Below the pieces are notes generated by a model, which was not told where the DNA came from, made no database searches, and saw only the letters and a list, made by a program, of their open reading frames with translations. From assembly GCF_026537325.1 (NCBI RefSeq), contig NZ_JAFNMJ010000001.1, forward strand, positions 124,001 through 188,000: 64,000 nucleotides of DNA, in the 5' to 3' direction. The stretch is from Bifidobacterium sp. B4142. Its GTDB lineage: Bacteria > Actinomycetota > Actinomycetes > Actinomycetales > Bifidobacteriaceae. This document shows, one piece after another, positions 52,851 to 62,234 of this stretch (positions are counted from its first letter, which is position 1; each line of letters opens with the position of its first letter). The translations under genes were made by a program, and so were the position numbers.

Positions 52851-53206
52851 TATATGCAGTGATGCAAGGCAATGGTACCTTTCAACGGTTTGGCCCATTC
52901 GGATTCTGTCTGCTGTGATTTTCGGCTTTTTGTCTGACGGCCTTAGCTGGAGTGGGCTCATGGATTGCGGTTGCAGTTCGACCGGTTGATCCTGCAGGCG
53001 ATCAGGCTGCGACAAAGACTGACAAGCGCCGTGAGGCGGCGGGTGCGGCCATCTTCATATGTTAAGGAATTCCTCTGCCGCGCATTCGGCACCTGCATCG
53101 GTGGGCGTGCGCGGATGAGCATCCCCCTGGAGCCTGTGTGATCCGCATGCCGAGTCAAGGCCGGTCTCCGAAAGGAGGAGCGGCTGGGTCGTCTGAAGCG
53201 TTTGAT
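52851..53206. other. Intergenic region between rho and chorismate mutase
   Basis: About 350 bp with no supported gene on either strand. An AAAGGAGGAG sequence at 53171-53180 looks like a ribosome binding site but no open frame with recognisable protein follows it; the downstream gene appears to use a leaderless start instead. I see no known RNA fold. Confidence 0.4.
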
Positions 53207-53212
53207 TAGACT
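53207..53212 (+). promoter_or_regulatory. -10 element of a probably leaderless chorismate mutase mRNA
   Basis: TAGACT ends eight bases before ATG 53221, with no ribosome binding site between. Confidence 0.5.
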
Positions 53213-53220
53213 GGTGACCT

Positions 53221-53577
53221 ATGAGCGAAGCGAATGTGGAAACGGTGATCGATGATCAGGCGCAGAAGGGGGGAGCCAAGGCCGAAGCCGCCCGCCAGGT
53301 GGCAGAGCTGCGTGCTGATGTGGACACTATCGATGCTGCCATTATTGCCATGCTGGCTGAACGGTCCAGAGTGACGCGTCGCATTGGGCTTCTTAAAGCC
53401 CGAGCGGGGTTCGCTTCGGCGGATCTGCATCGTGAGGCCGCCCAGGTGGCGGTCTTGCGAGGCAAGGCTGATGATTACGGACTGGACCCGGATCTGGCCG
53501 AGGCCTATCTTCATCTGGTGGCCGATGCCGCCAAGCGGTGTCACGAACGGCTGGCCGGCCAAGTTGGTCCACGCTGA
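53221..53577 (+). CDS. Chorismate mutase, AroQ type
   Basis: Converts chorismate to prephenate for Phe/Tyr synthesis. The all-helical AroQ domain follows a 25-residue lead: LRADVDTIDAAIIAMLAERS, then RVTRRIGLLKARAG with the conserved Arg and Lys, and the last helix DLAEAYLHLVADAAKRCHERL. The 118 residues make it a stand-alone monofunctional enzyme. No other aromatic-pathway gene is adjacent. It converges on the large surface-protein gene. Confidence 0.9.
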   Translation: MSEANVETVIDDQAQKGGAKAEAARQVAELRADVDTIDAAIIAMLAERSRVTRRIGLLKARAGFASADLHREAAQVAVLRGKADDYGLDPDLAEAYLHLVADAAKRCHERLAGQVGPR

Positions 53578-53583
53578 AAGAGC

Positions 53584-53600
53584 CCATCATGCGATGATGG
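53584..53600. terminator. Short hairpin between convergent genes
   Basis: CCATCAT, loop GCG, ATGATGG, extended by AGC/GCT with one bulge. No T-run on either strand. Confidence 0.35.
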
Positions 53601-53683
53601 CTGTGGACATGGGCGAGCTCCTGTGCCCTCGGCCACAGTACCGAGAGCAAGACAGGTTCGTCTTACCAGCAAGTGCCAGGAGA

Positions 53684-53693
53684 CCCCCCCCCC
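53684..53693. repeat. C10/G10 homopolymer after the surface-protein stop codon
   Basis: Ten consecutive C (G on the minus strand) 17 bases beyond the stop of the LPXTG gene. Long G tracts are prone to slippage and are used for phase variation elsewhere in bifidobacteria, but this one is outside the reading frame. Confidence 0.6.
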
Positions 53694-53710
53694 TCAGGGA
53701 CCTGCTCTTG

Positions 53711-56700
53711 TCAAATGCCAGCCGTGGTCGGACCCGCGGCTTCCTGATGCTGCTGCCTTGCCGCCAGGACTGTTGCCGTCACGAATAGTCCGACAAACAG
53801 TATGACGAGCAGACCCCGGCTGCCGGTCAGCGGCAAAATATCCCTATAAGTGAAGGTCAGCCTCTCGGTCTCCGGACTGCCCTGGCCTATGTTCCAGGTG
53901 ATGTTGACCGTTGTCGTGCCTGCCTTGAATGCCGGTGCGTAGAAGGTCCAGACATTTCTGGACTCCCATGTGTCCGCTCCGCCGTTCCGCTTCAGCTCGA
54001 GAACCTTTGTGGTATGCGGATCCGTTCCTACCGTGACTGCACTGACTGTGAACTGGGGCGGGCAAACCAGCGTGGCCGCTTTGATGCTGGCTGCGTCGGA
54101 ACCGATGCCCAGCTGTTCGCCGTTGTTGTCTCCCCAGGCGTAGGCCTTGCCGTCTGAGTTGATGACCAGGGCCTGTCGTTCGCCTGCGCTGATCCGAGTG
54201 GTGTTGCTGTCTGCGTTCGCCACTTGAGCAGGGATTCTGCTGATCGGCCCCGCGATGGAGACATTGCCCAGGGCGTTCTGACCGTTGTTTCCCCAGCTGT
54301 AGATCCGTCCTCCGCCGTCGATCCCCAGGCAGAACCATCCTCCTGCGCTGACCTGGATGGGGCTGAAACCATCGCTGCTTCCGTCGGGGTCGGCCACCAA
54401 GGTCGGCACGGCGGCATCGTTGGTGTCTCCTGTGCCGAGGCGGCCGTCTGTATTTGCGCCCCAGGCGTAGGCCTTGCCGTCTCTGCCAATGGCCAGCGAG
54501 TGGGAGCCTCCTGCGCTGACTTGGGTGGCGAAGAAGCCTGCTGACCCGTCCCCGTATTCCAGGGGTGAGGACACGGTTGTGGGAGCAGCCTTTGACGCCT
54601 GCGCACTGTTGCCCAGCCTGCCGCTATTGCCGTATCCCCAGGCGTAGACTTGTCCGCTCATGTCGATGGCCAGGGAGTGCTGGTATCCTGCACTGATCTG
54701 TCTGGCGTGAAAGCCGCTGGCGCCATCGCCTACATTCACCGATACGGGGGATGGGGCATTCCCTGTCGTCTTGCCGTCGCCCACCTGACCGCCGTTGCTC
54801 CTGTCACCCCAGGCGTAGACCTGATGATTCTTTCCAATGGCCAAGGAATGGTATCCCCCCGCGCTTACCTGGGTGTAGGTGAAATCCTCGTCGGCATTGG
54901 CTGGTTTCCTCACTAGGACGGGCACCTTGCTGCTGTCTGTGGTGCCGTTGCCGAGCTGTCCATTGCTGTTGCTCCCCCAGGCGTAGGCGTTCCCGTCGCT
55001 GCCGACGGCCAGAGAATGGTTCTTGCCCGTGCTGACCTGGGCGAAGCGGATGCCGCGCTGCGGAGGTGGAGTGATGCTGACCTGGTATCCGCCAGTGGAC
55101 GGGTTGCCGGCCGGGTCGACAGTCATCCGGGCTGAATGTGTCCAGTGTGCGACCAGGGTCAGCGGGCTGGTGACCGGCTTGCTGAAGTCGTAGGCCACCC
55201 TGGAGCTGCCATCGGCGTCTTTGACGAACCAGCCGTCGAACTGGAAGCCTGCCTTGGCCAGGGTTTGCCGAGGCACCAATTCTCCTTCCTTGATGTTCTT
55301 GCTTGTCCATGCCGCTCCGGTGCCTCCGGCTGGCTCGAGCGCAATGAGCTTATCGACCGGATCGAAGGTGTAGCTGAATCGTTGTGTCTGCTTTGAGCCC
55401 CCGGAATCCCCGGCGATGTTCCAGGTGATGGTGAAGCTGGTGGGGCCGTACGGGTAGGCGGGCGTGGTAAAAGTCCAGTCCTGATTGTCATTCCAAGTGT
55501 CTCTGCCTCTCTGGGCCAGCTCCTTGGCCGGCCGGGCACCGCTTGCCATGTTGCCGAAGACGACCTTGGTGAGGGTGATTTGCGGCGGTTGCGTGGTGCC
55601 GGGCCGTGTGGAGGATGAGTCTCGTCCGAGCTGGTTGTAGTAGCTGTATCCCCAGGTGTAGAGCAATCCGTCGGACCCAATGGCTGTCTGGTGATGGCTG
55701 GAGGTGGATACGGAGCTGGCTTTCACAGACTGAGCCAAGACAATGGCAGTCGGGCTGATCTGCCATGCTGCTTCTTGGCTTGAGCCGTTGCCCAGCTGAC
55801 CGTAGGCCTTTTTGCCCCAGGTATAGATCCTTCCGCTGTCATCTATAGCCTCGGATCCATCGTCGCCGGCGCTGATGGCGGTGATGTTGACAGCGTCGCT
55901 GCCGAAGCTGACTTCGACAGATCCCTTCACGCTTTCATTGGTATCTGCAGAGTGGCCGATTGCGGTGCCGGAACCCCAGCCGTAGACATCATGGTCGGTA
56001 TCCAGTGCCAGCACATGCTGGTAGCCAGCGCTGATGGCTATATAGAACCGGTCGTCATGCTGTCCTGTGGCCAGGTCTCGGACACGTGCCGGCGTTGGGC
56101 TGTCATTGATGGTGCCGTCGCCGAGCTGTCCCCTGCTGTTTTCGCCCCAGGACCAGGCATGGCCCTGACTGTCCAGCGCTGTGCTGGTGGTGAAGCCTGC
56201 GCTGATGGCGGTGATGCCGGACAGCGACGTTACCTTGGCGGGCGAGGGGTGACTGTCGTTGTCCGAACTGCCGTTGCCGAGCTGTCCCCGTTGGTTGTCA
56301 CCCCATGTGTAGACCGTTCCGTCCTTGGACAGGGCCATGGCGTAGGTTCGTCCTGCGCTGATGGCGGTGATTTCGGCATCGCCCGTCTTTGCCCTTGTCG
56401 GTTCGGTGGAATAATCCTCGGCGGAGCCGTTGCCGAGCTGCCCCTTGCCGTTGCTGCCCCAAGTGTAGACCGTGCCGTCTGAGGCCAGGGCCATGGAGTA
56501 GGCATCACCTGCACTGACGGCTGTGAAGGTCTTTCCTTTTACGGCATCATTATCGGTGATCCGCACTGGTGTTGCCGCCGTGCCAGTGTCCTTGCCGTTG
56601 CCCAGGGTTCCGCTGGCCTGGCTTCCCCAGGCATACACGTGCCCGTCAGAGCCCACGGCCAGGGTGTGGTAGCGGCCTGTGCTGACCTGCGCGAACCGTA

Positions 56701-59035
56701 CCCCCTTGGGTTTTGGGGGAGTCAGGGTGATTGTAGAGCCCCCGGTGTCATCGCCGTGGAGGGCGTCCGCTGTTTTCCATTCGGCATTCGACGATGACCA
56801 ATGGGCTTTCAGGTTCAGTGGTCTGGTGACCGGCTTGCTGAAGTCGTAGGCCACCCTGGAGCTGCCATCGGCGTCTTCGACGAACCAGCCGTCGAAGACG
56901 CAGCCTGACTTGGTCACGGTGGGGGGCGAAGCAAGCTGGCCTGCAGTTACGGATTGATTGGAGGTCTGTGAGCCTCCGTCCGAATCAAAGACGATCTTCT
57001 GCGCAGTGGGTGTGAAAGTATAGTCGGCGATGACTTGCCCCTGCTGTTTTGCGCCTCCGATGGTCCATTGTCCATCATTGATTTTGATCTTGGTGGTTCC
57101 GTAAGTGTGGTGAGGGGTGGTGACCGTCCATTGGCCATTCGCGCTCCATGTGTCGTCCGAGGCTCGGCTGATCGGGGTGCTGCTGTCGGTCTTGGCTACA
57201 TCGGTTTTGCCGAAGCTCAGCTTGGACAGGTCTATCTGAGGGGGGCTGACCAGTGTAGGTTTGGTCTGCGGGCCGGACGCAGGCCCATTGTCGCCTTCTC
57301 CAAGTTTGCCGTTCCTTGCCTCCCCCCAGCTGTAGGGGAGTCCGTTGGAGCCGATGGCCAGGCTGTGTCGGCAGACATCGAATGCAGCGACTGTGGCGCC
57401 CGTCAGGCTCACCTTGGTCATGGTTGATTTGGGGCTTGTCGTTCCGTCGCCCAGCTGACCGCTTGAATTGCTGCCGAGCATATACAGGCTGCCCGCAGAG
57501 TCGACCACCGCAGAGGAGAAATCGCCGGCGCTGACTGCGGTAGGTGCCGCTGTCCCCGCAGGCAGACTGATCTGGCTGGGGTGAAAGGCGTGAACGCTGT
57601 CGACATCGGTGTCGCTTCCCTTGGTCAGCGGATAGCCCCAGAAATACACCCCGCCCGCCTTGCTCAGCGCCAGGACATGCAGATACCCTGCATCGATGTC
57701 GGTATAGACAGTGTCATCCTCGGTTCCGCCCTGGTCTTTAAGAATGCGTGTGGGCGTGTAGACGCCGCTGGCTGCGTTGCCAGCTGTTCCGTTGGCCAGC
57801 TGGCCTCCCTGGTTGCGGCCCCAGGCATAGGCATGGCCCTGGCTGTCCAATGCCGTTTGGAAATCGTATCCGGCGCTGATGACTGCGAAGGTGATGCCGG
57901 ATGGTGAATGGACCGCGGCGGGCGTGGGGTTGGCGTTGACGCCGGACATCCCATTGCCGAGCTGGCCGTATTCGTTGTCCCCCCAGGTGTAGATCGTGCC
58001 ATCCGAGGCCAGAGCCATGGCATGCCAGTACCCGGCGCTGACGGCGGTGATTGTGGCCCTGAGGTTTGCCTTCACCGGTTCGGCGGAGTCCGTGGTGGAG
58101 CCATTGCCGAGTTCGCCGCGGCTGTTGTTGCCCCAGGTGTAGACCGTCCCGTCAGAGGCCAGGGCCATGGAGAATGTGGTTCCTGCGCTGACGGCTATGA
58201 AGGTCTTGCCTTGTATGGCTGCATTGTCAGTTATCCGCACCGGTGTGTCTGCATTGGTGAGGGTGCCGTTGCCGAGTTCGCCCTTGCTGTTGTCGCCCCA
58301 GGCGTAGATGTGGCCGTCTGAACCCACGGCAAGGGTGTGGTCGTGTCCGGCGCTGACCTGTGCGAATCTGACCCCTCGGGGCTTGGGCGGAGTCAGGGTG
58401 ATTGCGGAGCCCCCTGTGTCTTCGCCGCTGGCGTCGGCTGTTGTCCACCGGCCATCTTTGATCGATGACCAGTGGGCTGTAAGCGACTGCGGGCCGGTGA
58501 CCGGCTTGCCGAAGTCGTAGGCCACCTTGGAATCTTTCAGGAACCAGCCGTCGAAGAGGCAGCCCGACTTGGTGACGGAGGGAGGGGATGCCAGATGACC
58601 TGCGGTTACCGACTGGTTCAAGGCTGGTGAGCCGGGAGCCTGCGAGCCTCCGTCCGGATCGAAGGTGATGGCATACGATGATGAATCCATAGTTCGGGAT
58701 GGCTTGTCTCCGCGCGGCCTGTCTTTGAACGATTCGTCCGTCCCTTTTCCGCTCAATGGTTGGAGGGCCTTGAGCGGGGAAGGATTGCCGCTGGCCAGCG
58801 GAGACGGCCAGGCTGTTGGGGTCAGGGCCCTTGCCTCCGCCGCCCTGCCTGGGCCCATGTTGCTGTATTGTCCGGGGGAGGGCGCTCCGTCCTCAGCCGT
58901 GCCGCTGCTCCCCGCGGTAGGCGCCGGCGCCATCTCGTCGGTGGATGCGTACGCCCCCGTTGACGCTCCGACCAGCGCCAGCCCAACCATAGCCGTCAAT
59001 ACCATCAGTCTGCGGATGCCATGATCTTTCCCCAC
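53711..59035 (-). CDS. LPXTG surface protein with three InlB-repeat / RCC1-propeller modules
   Basis: Large secreted, wall-anchored protein (1774 residues). GTG 59035 after GAAGGAAG gives MGKDHGIRRLMVLTAMVG, a signal peptide cleaved near GAYAS. After a linker come three tandem modules, each an InlB/Flg_new repeat (YAITFDPDGGSQ; KIVFDSDGGSQTSNQ; LIALEPAGGTGAA), a run of RCC1 repeats (consensus VSAGxxHxLAxxSDGxxYxWG, then QLGNG) and a small beta domain (WTVTTPHHTYG; WTFTTPAYPYG; WTFYAPAFKAG). I count 7, 7 and 6 RCC1 repeats, i.e. two full seven-bladed propellers and one with six visible blades. The C-terminus is LPLTG (53836-53822), a membrane helix and a short Arg-containing tail, so a sortase would attach it. 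Likely an adhesin or ligand-binding surface protein; partner unknown. Confidence 0.9.
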   Translation of the reverse strand: MGKDHGIRRLMVLTAMVGLALVGASTGAYASTDEMAPAPTAGSSGTAEDGAPSPGQYSNMGPGRAAEARALTPTAWPSPLASGNPSPLKALQPLSGKGTDESFKDRPRGDKPSRTMDSSSYAITFDPDGGSQAPGSPALNQSVTAGHLASPPSVTKSGCLFDGWFLKDSKVAYDFGKPVTGPQSLTAHWSSIKDGRWTTADASGEDTGGSAITLTPPKPRGVRFAQVSAGHDHTLAVGSDGHIYAWGDNSKGELGNGTLTNADTPVRITDNAAIQGKTFIAVSAGTTFSMALASDGTVYTWGNNSRGELGNGSTTDSAEPVKANLRATITAVSAGYWHAMALASDGTIYTWGDNEYGQLGNGMSGVNANPTPAAVHSPSGITFAVISAGYDFQTALDSQGHAYAWGRNQGGQLANGTAGNAASGVYTPTRILKDQGGTEDDTVYTDIDAGYLHVLALSKAGGVYFWGYPLTKGSDTDVDSVHAFHPSQISLPAGTAAPTAVSAGDFSSAVVDSAGSLYMLGSNSSGQLGDGTTSPKSTMTKVSLTGATVAAFDVCRHSLAIGSNGLPYSWGEARNGKLGEGDNGPASGPQTKPTLVSPPQIDLSKLSFGKTDVAKTDSSTPISRASDDTWSANGQWTVTTPHHTYGTTKIKINDGQWTIGGAKQQGQVIADYTFTPTAQKIVFDSDGGSQTSNQSVTAGQLASPPTVTKSGCVFDGWFVEDADGSSRVAYDFSKPVTRPLNLKAHWSSSNAEWKTADALHGDDTGGSTITLTPPKPKGVRFAQVSTGRYHTLAVGSDGHVYAWGSQASGTLGNGKDTGTAATPVRITDNDAVKGKTFTAVSAGDAYSMALASDGTVYTWGSNGKGQLGNGSAEDYSTEPTRAKTGDAEITAISAGRTYAMALSKDGTVYTWGDNQRGQLGNGSSDNDSHPSPAKVTSLSGITAISAGFTTSTALDSQGHAWSWGENSRGQLGDGTINDSPTPARVRDLATGQHDDRFYIAISAGYQHVLALDTDHDVYGWGSGTAIGHSADTNESVKGSVEVSFGSDAVNITAISAGDDGSEAIDDSGRIYTWGKKAYGQLGNGSSQEAAWQISPTAIVLAQSVKASSVSTSSHHQTAIGSDGLLYTWGYSYYNQLGRDSSSTRPGTTQPPQITLTKVVFGNMASGARPAKELAQRGRDTWNDNQDWTFTTPAYPYGPTSFTITWNIAGDSGGSKQTQRFSYTFDPVDKLIALEPAGGTGAAWTSKNIKEGELVPRQTLAKAGFQFDGWFVKDADGSSRVAYDFSKPVTSPLTLVAHWTHSARMTVDPAGNPSTGGYQVSITPPPQRGIRFAQVSTGKNHSLAVGSDGNAYAWGSNSNGQLGNGTTDSSKVPVLVRKPANADEDFTYTQVSAGGYHSLAIGKNHQVYAWGDRSNGGQVGDGKTTGNAPSPVSVNVGDGASGFHARQISAGYQHSLAIDMSGQVYAWGYGNSGRLGNSAQASKAAPTTVSSPLEYGDGSAGFFATQVSAGGSHSLAIGRDGKAYAWGANTDGRLGTGDTNDAAVPTLVADPDGSSDGFSPIQVSAGGWFCLGIDGGGRIYSWGNNGQNALGNVSIAGPISRIPAQVANADSNTTRISAGERQALVINSDGKAYAWGDNNGEQLGIGSDAASIKAATLVCPPQFTVSAVTVGTDPHTTKVLELKRNGGADTWESRNVWTFYAPAFKAGTTTVNITWNIGQGSPETERLTFTYRDILPLTGSRGLLVILFVGLFVTATVLAARQQHQEAAGPTTAGI

Positions 59036-59112
59036 TTGAATCTTCCTTCTCCCAGTGTGCCGACTCCCCAGGCCAAGGCCCAAAACTGCGTCGATGCACA
59101 CCGATTAAAGCC

Positions 59113-59141
59113 CCTATACACGTTCAACCTTAGCATTGCAA
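59113..59141 (-). promoter_or_regulatory. Promoter of the surface-protein gene
   Basis: Minus strand TTGCAA (59141-59136), 17-bp spacer, TATAGG (59118-59113), about 80 bp before the GTG start. Confidence 0.55.
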
Positions 59142-59182
59142 TCAATGGCAGGATCGGGGTGTCGTATTCAGGCTCTTGCACC

Positions 59183-59396
59183 GCTGCAGGGCAGCCTGCA
59201 GCTGACCCGACCCTTGACCATGGAACAGGGATGAACGCTGATCAATCCTGTTGTTCCTGTATGCTGCAAGTCGCGGTTTAAGGAAGGGCCGAGGATGTAA
59301 GGATTGTGTTCCGTCTCTTGTGCGAGCGGCAATCATACGCTCGACATCGCGGATTGTTATGATTGTCGCCCTGGAGACGACGATGTCTTCAGGGCG
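59183..59396. other. Intergenic region between surface-protein gene and valS, with two hairpins
   Basis: No supported gene between 59036 and 59448. GCTGCAGG (59183-59190) pairs with CCTGCAGC (59195-59202). CGCCCTGGAGAC (59367-59378) pairs with GTCTTCAGGGCG (59385-59396) with one G-U pair; this lies about 50 bp after the valS stop and is its probable terminator, though without a T-run. Confidence 0.45.
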
Positions 59397-59448
59397 GCGG
59401 TGGGTGGCCAGGGCCGAATCGCTTCGGTTGCCTTGCGAATCCTGGAGC

Positions 59449-62190
59449 CTACTTGCGAGGCTTCTTGGCCGTAGGCTCGCCCAGCTGGCTGGCAGTCACA
59501 CGAATGCCGGTCTCGTCATCGGCGGATCCCATCGCTTCGGGCCGGTCGGCTTCCTCAGTCAGTTTCAGGTTTCCAGTGACCCTGCCTGCTTCGGCTATAT
59601 CTTCCAAAGCGTTCTTCACAGCTTCCAGGCCCTCCGGTGCCACGCTGAGAGATGCGGAGAGGATAGGGGTCCTCATGGAGACCTTGGCCTCTGACTTGAT
59701 TCGCCGCAGGGATGCCAGGGCGTTTCCTGCCCAGGCCAGAAGGGCTGGGTCCTGGCCCTGGGCGGCAGCCAGGTATGTTTCCGGGTGAGGCCAGGAGGCC
59801 CGGTGAACTGAACCGTCCCCCTGGTGCATCCACTGCCATGCCTCCTCGGTGGCGAAGGGCAGGAAGGGGGCCAGAAGACGGTCAAGCGCATCCAGGACCA
59901 GCCCCAGGGTCGTGCGGGCGCTCAGCACCTGGGCATCATCGGGGATCCTGCCTGTGGCGTCAGCGGTTCCGTAGGCCCGGTTCTTGGCCAGCTCGATGTA
60001 GTTGTCGCAGAAGTCCCAGAAGAAAGATTCGGTCACCTCCAGGGCCTTGGAGTGCTCGTAGGATTCCAGGGCCTTGGTGGCCTGGTCGATCACCCTTGCA
60101 AGGCCGGCCAGGACCGCGCGATCCAGCGGGACCGTGACGTCGGCAGGATTCCAGGTGGTCTCCGCTGCCCGGGTGACCTTATGGTTCTCGTCCTCGCGGC
60201 CGATGGCCAGGGCGAACTTGACGGCGTTGAGAAGTTTGACGGCCAGACGGCGGCCTATCTTCATCTGCCCCTCATCATAGGTGGCGTCCAGACCCAGCCG
60301 GGCGCAGGATGCCCAGTAGCGCACGGCATCGGCGCCATACTTTTTGATGGGTTCATCCGGCACTACCACATTGCCCTTGGACTTGCTCATCTTCTTATGG
60401 TCCGGGTCCAGGATCCACCCCGACAGGGTGGTGTCGCTCCAGGGCAGGCAGCCGTTCTCCAAGTGCGCCCGGTCTATGGAGCTGAAGAGCCAGGTGCGGA
60501 TGATGTCCTGGCCCTGGGGTCGCAGGTCCATGGGGAAGGTAGCCTTGAAGAGGGCCTGGTCTTTCTCGCTCGGTTCGGCCCAGTGGGTCACGATTTGAGG
60601 GGTCAGGGAACTGGTGGCCCAGGTGTCCATGATGTCCTTCTCGGCCGTGAATCCGCTGGGCTGGTCGCGCTGAGACTCTTTGAAGCCTTCGGGCACATCA
60701 GTGCTGGGATCAATGGGGAGCCTGTCCTCGGCCGGGGTGATGGGATGGGCGTAGTCAGTCTCGCCGTTCTCCTTTACCGGGTACCAGAGGGGGAAAGGAA
60801 CTCCGAAGAAGCGCTGGCGGGAAATCAGCCAATCGCCGTTCAGGCCCTCGACCCAGTTGTTGTAACGCACCCGCATGAAGTCCGGATGGAAGTTGAGCTC
60901 TCTGCCGCGCTCCAGCAGCTTCTGGTTCAGTTTCTGGTCAGTGCCGCCGTTGCGCAGATACCATTGACGGGAGGTGACGATCTCCAGGGGCTTGTCGCCC
61001 TTCTCATAGAAGTTGGTCATACGCTTGGTGGGCTTGGGCTCGCCGTCCAGGTCGCCGGACTCGCGCAGGGCGTCCACGATGATCTTGCGGGCTGAGAAGG
61101 TGGTCTTGCCTTCGGTCTGCTTGAAGATTCGCCGTCCGCCTTCATCGGTGATCCAGTCAGGCACGTCCATGACGATTCGACCGTTGCGCTGGATGATGGA
61201 CCTGGTGGGCAGGTTCAGATCCCGCCACCACTGCACGTCGGTCACGTCGCCGAAGGTGCAGCACATGGCGATGCCGGCGCCCTTGTCCATCTCGGCGGCG
61301 GGATGGGCCAGGATGGGCACCTCCACCTTGAACAGGGGAGAGTAGACCTTCTGCCCGAAGTACTTCTGGTAGCGTTTGTCGTCCGGGTGGGCGATCAGGG
61401 CGCCGCAGGCCGCCAGCAGCTCAGGCCTGGTGGTCTCGATGTATATTGGCGTGCCGTCCGCGAACCGGAAGGCCACGCGGTGATAGAAGCCGTCATACTC
61501 GCGCGACTCCAGCTCGGCCTGGGCCACGGCGGTCTGGAAGGTCACGTCCCAGAGTCCGGGGGCCTCCTTCTGGTAGGCCTCGCCCCGGGCCAGGTTCCGC
61601 AGGAAAGCCTTCTGTGCCACCCGGCGGGGATGCTCGCCGATGGTGTGGTAGGTCTGCGACCAATCCACTGACAGTCCCAGCGACCGCCAGAGCTGCTCGA
61701 AGAGCTTCTCGTCCTCGGCGGTCAGTTCCTCGCACAGTTCGATGAAGTTCTGACGGGAGACGGGCACCTGATCCTTGGCGCTGATTTTCTTGCCCTTGGT
61801 CCCGTGGAAGGGAGGCTTGAAGTTCGGATCGTACTTGAGCGAGGTGTCCACGCGAACCCCGTAGTAGTTCTGAACCCGCCGCTCAGTGGGCAGGCCGTTG
61901 TCGTCCCAGCCCATGGGGTAGAAGACGTCGTATCCCTGCATCCGCTTGAACCGGGCGATTACGTCGGTATGGGTGTATGAGAAGACGTGCCCCACATGCA
62001 AATGCCCCGAAACCGTGGGCGGCGGGGTGTCGATGGAGTAGACGCCGGAGCGCTCGCGGGTGTTGCGGAAGCGGTAGACGCCGGACTCATCCCAGTCGCG
62101 GCACCACTTTTCCTCCAGGCCATCCACGCCCACCCTGTCAGGCAGGGGGGTCAGATGGGCATTGACGATTCCTTGGTGTTCAGCAGACAT
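59449..62190 (-). CDS. valS: Valyl-tRNA synthetase
   Basis: Class I synthetase charging tRNA(Val). HIGH appears as HLHVGHVFSY near residue 65, the editing domain contains YIETTRPELLAACGALIAHP, and KMSKS is HKKMSKSKGNVV. An anticodon-binding domain and a shortened C-terminal arm follow; 913 residues is in the range for bacteria. TAAAAT six bases before the ATG, without a ribosome binding site, suggests a leaderless start. It lies 44 bp after the SBP gene, so read-through from there is possible too. No T-box leader is present. Confidence 0.97.
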   Translation of the reverse strand: MSAEHQGIVNAHLTPLPDRVGVDGLEEKWCRDWDESGVYRFRNTRERSGVYSIDTPPPTVSGHLHVGHVFSYTHTDVIARFKRMQGYDVFYPMGWDDNGLPTERRVQNYYGVRVDTSLKYDPNFKPPFHGTKGKKISAKDQVPVSRQNFIELCEELTAEDEKLFEQLWRSLGLSVDWSQTYHTIGEHPRRVAQKAFLRNLARGEAYQKEAPGLWDVTFQTAVAQAELESREYDGFYHRVAFRFADGTPIYIETTRPELLAACGALIAHPDDKRYQKYFGQKVYSPLFKVEVPILAHPAAEMDKGAGIAMCCTFGDVTDVQWWRDLNLPTRSIIQRNGRIVMDVPDWITDEGGRRIFKQTEGKTTFSARKIIVDALRESGDLDGEPKPTKRMTNFYEKGDKPLEIVTSRQWYLRNGGTDQKLNQKLLERGRELNFHPDFMRVRYNNWVEGLNGDWLISRQRFFGVPFPLWYPVKENGETDYAHPITPAEDRLPIDPSTDVPEGFKESQRDQPSGFTAEKDIMDTWATSSLTPQIVTHWAEPSEKDQALFKATFPMDLRPQGQDIIRTWLFSSIDRAHLENGCLPWSDTTLSGWILDPDHKKMSKSKGNVVVPDEPIKKYGADAVRYWASCARLGLDATYDEGQMKIGRRLAVKLLNAVKFALAIGREDENHKVTRAAETTWNPADVTVPLDRAVLAGLARVIDQATKALESYEHSKALEVTESFFWDFCDNYIELAKNRAYGTADATGRIPDDAQVLSARTTLGLVLDALDRLLAPFLPFATEEAWQWMHQGDGSVHRASWPHPETYLAAAQGQDPALLAWAGNALASLRRIKSEAKVSMRTPILSASLSVAPEGLEAVKNALEDIAEAGRVTGNLKLTEEADRPEAMGSADDETGIRVTASQLGEPTAKKPRK

Positions 62191-62196
62191 ACCAGC

Positions 62197-62202
62197 ATTT
62201 TA
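62197..62202 (-). promoter_or_regulatory. -10 element of a probably leaderless valS mRNA
   Basis: TAAAAT on the minus strand (62202-62197) ends six bases before the valS ATG. Confidence 0.5.
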
Positions 62203-62234
62203 TGGACGAATGGTGACAAGGAGTCCCGGTTTCC

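Noticed and set aside
51454-52872. 472-codon frame antisense to rho
   Set aside because: Shadow of Rho, and its start would lie in the post-rho hairpin region.
52851-53206. Possible structured RNA (tmRNA or RNase P) between rho and chorismate mutase
   Set aside because: None of the conserved cores of these RNAs is present.
53900-58700. Tandem DNA repeats that might be a CRISPR array
   Set aside because: Spacing of about 150-170 bp and in-frame conservation show they are RCC1 protein repeats; no short identical repeats with unique spacers.
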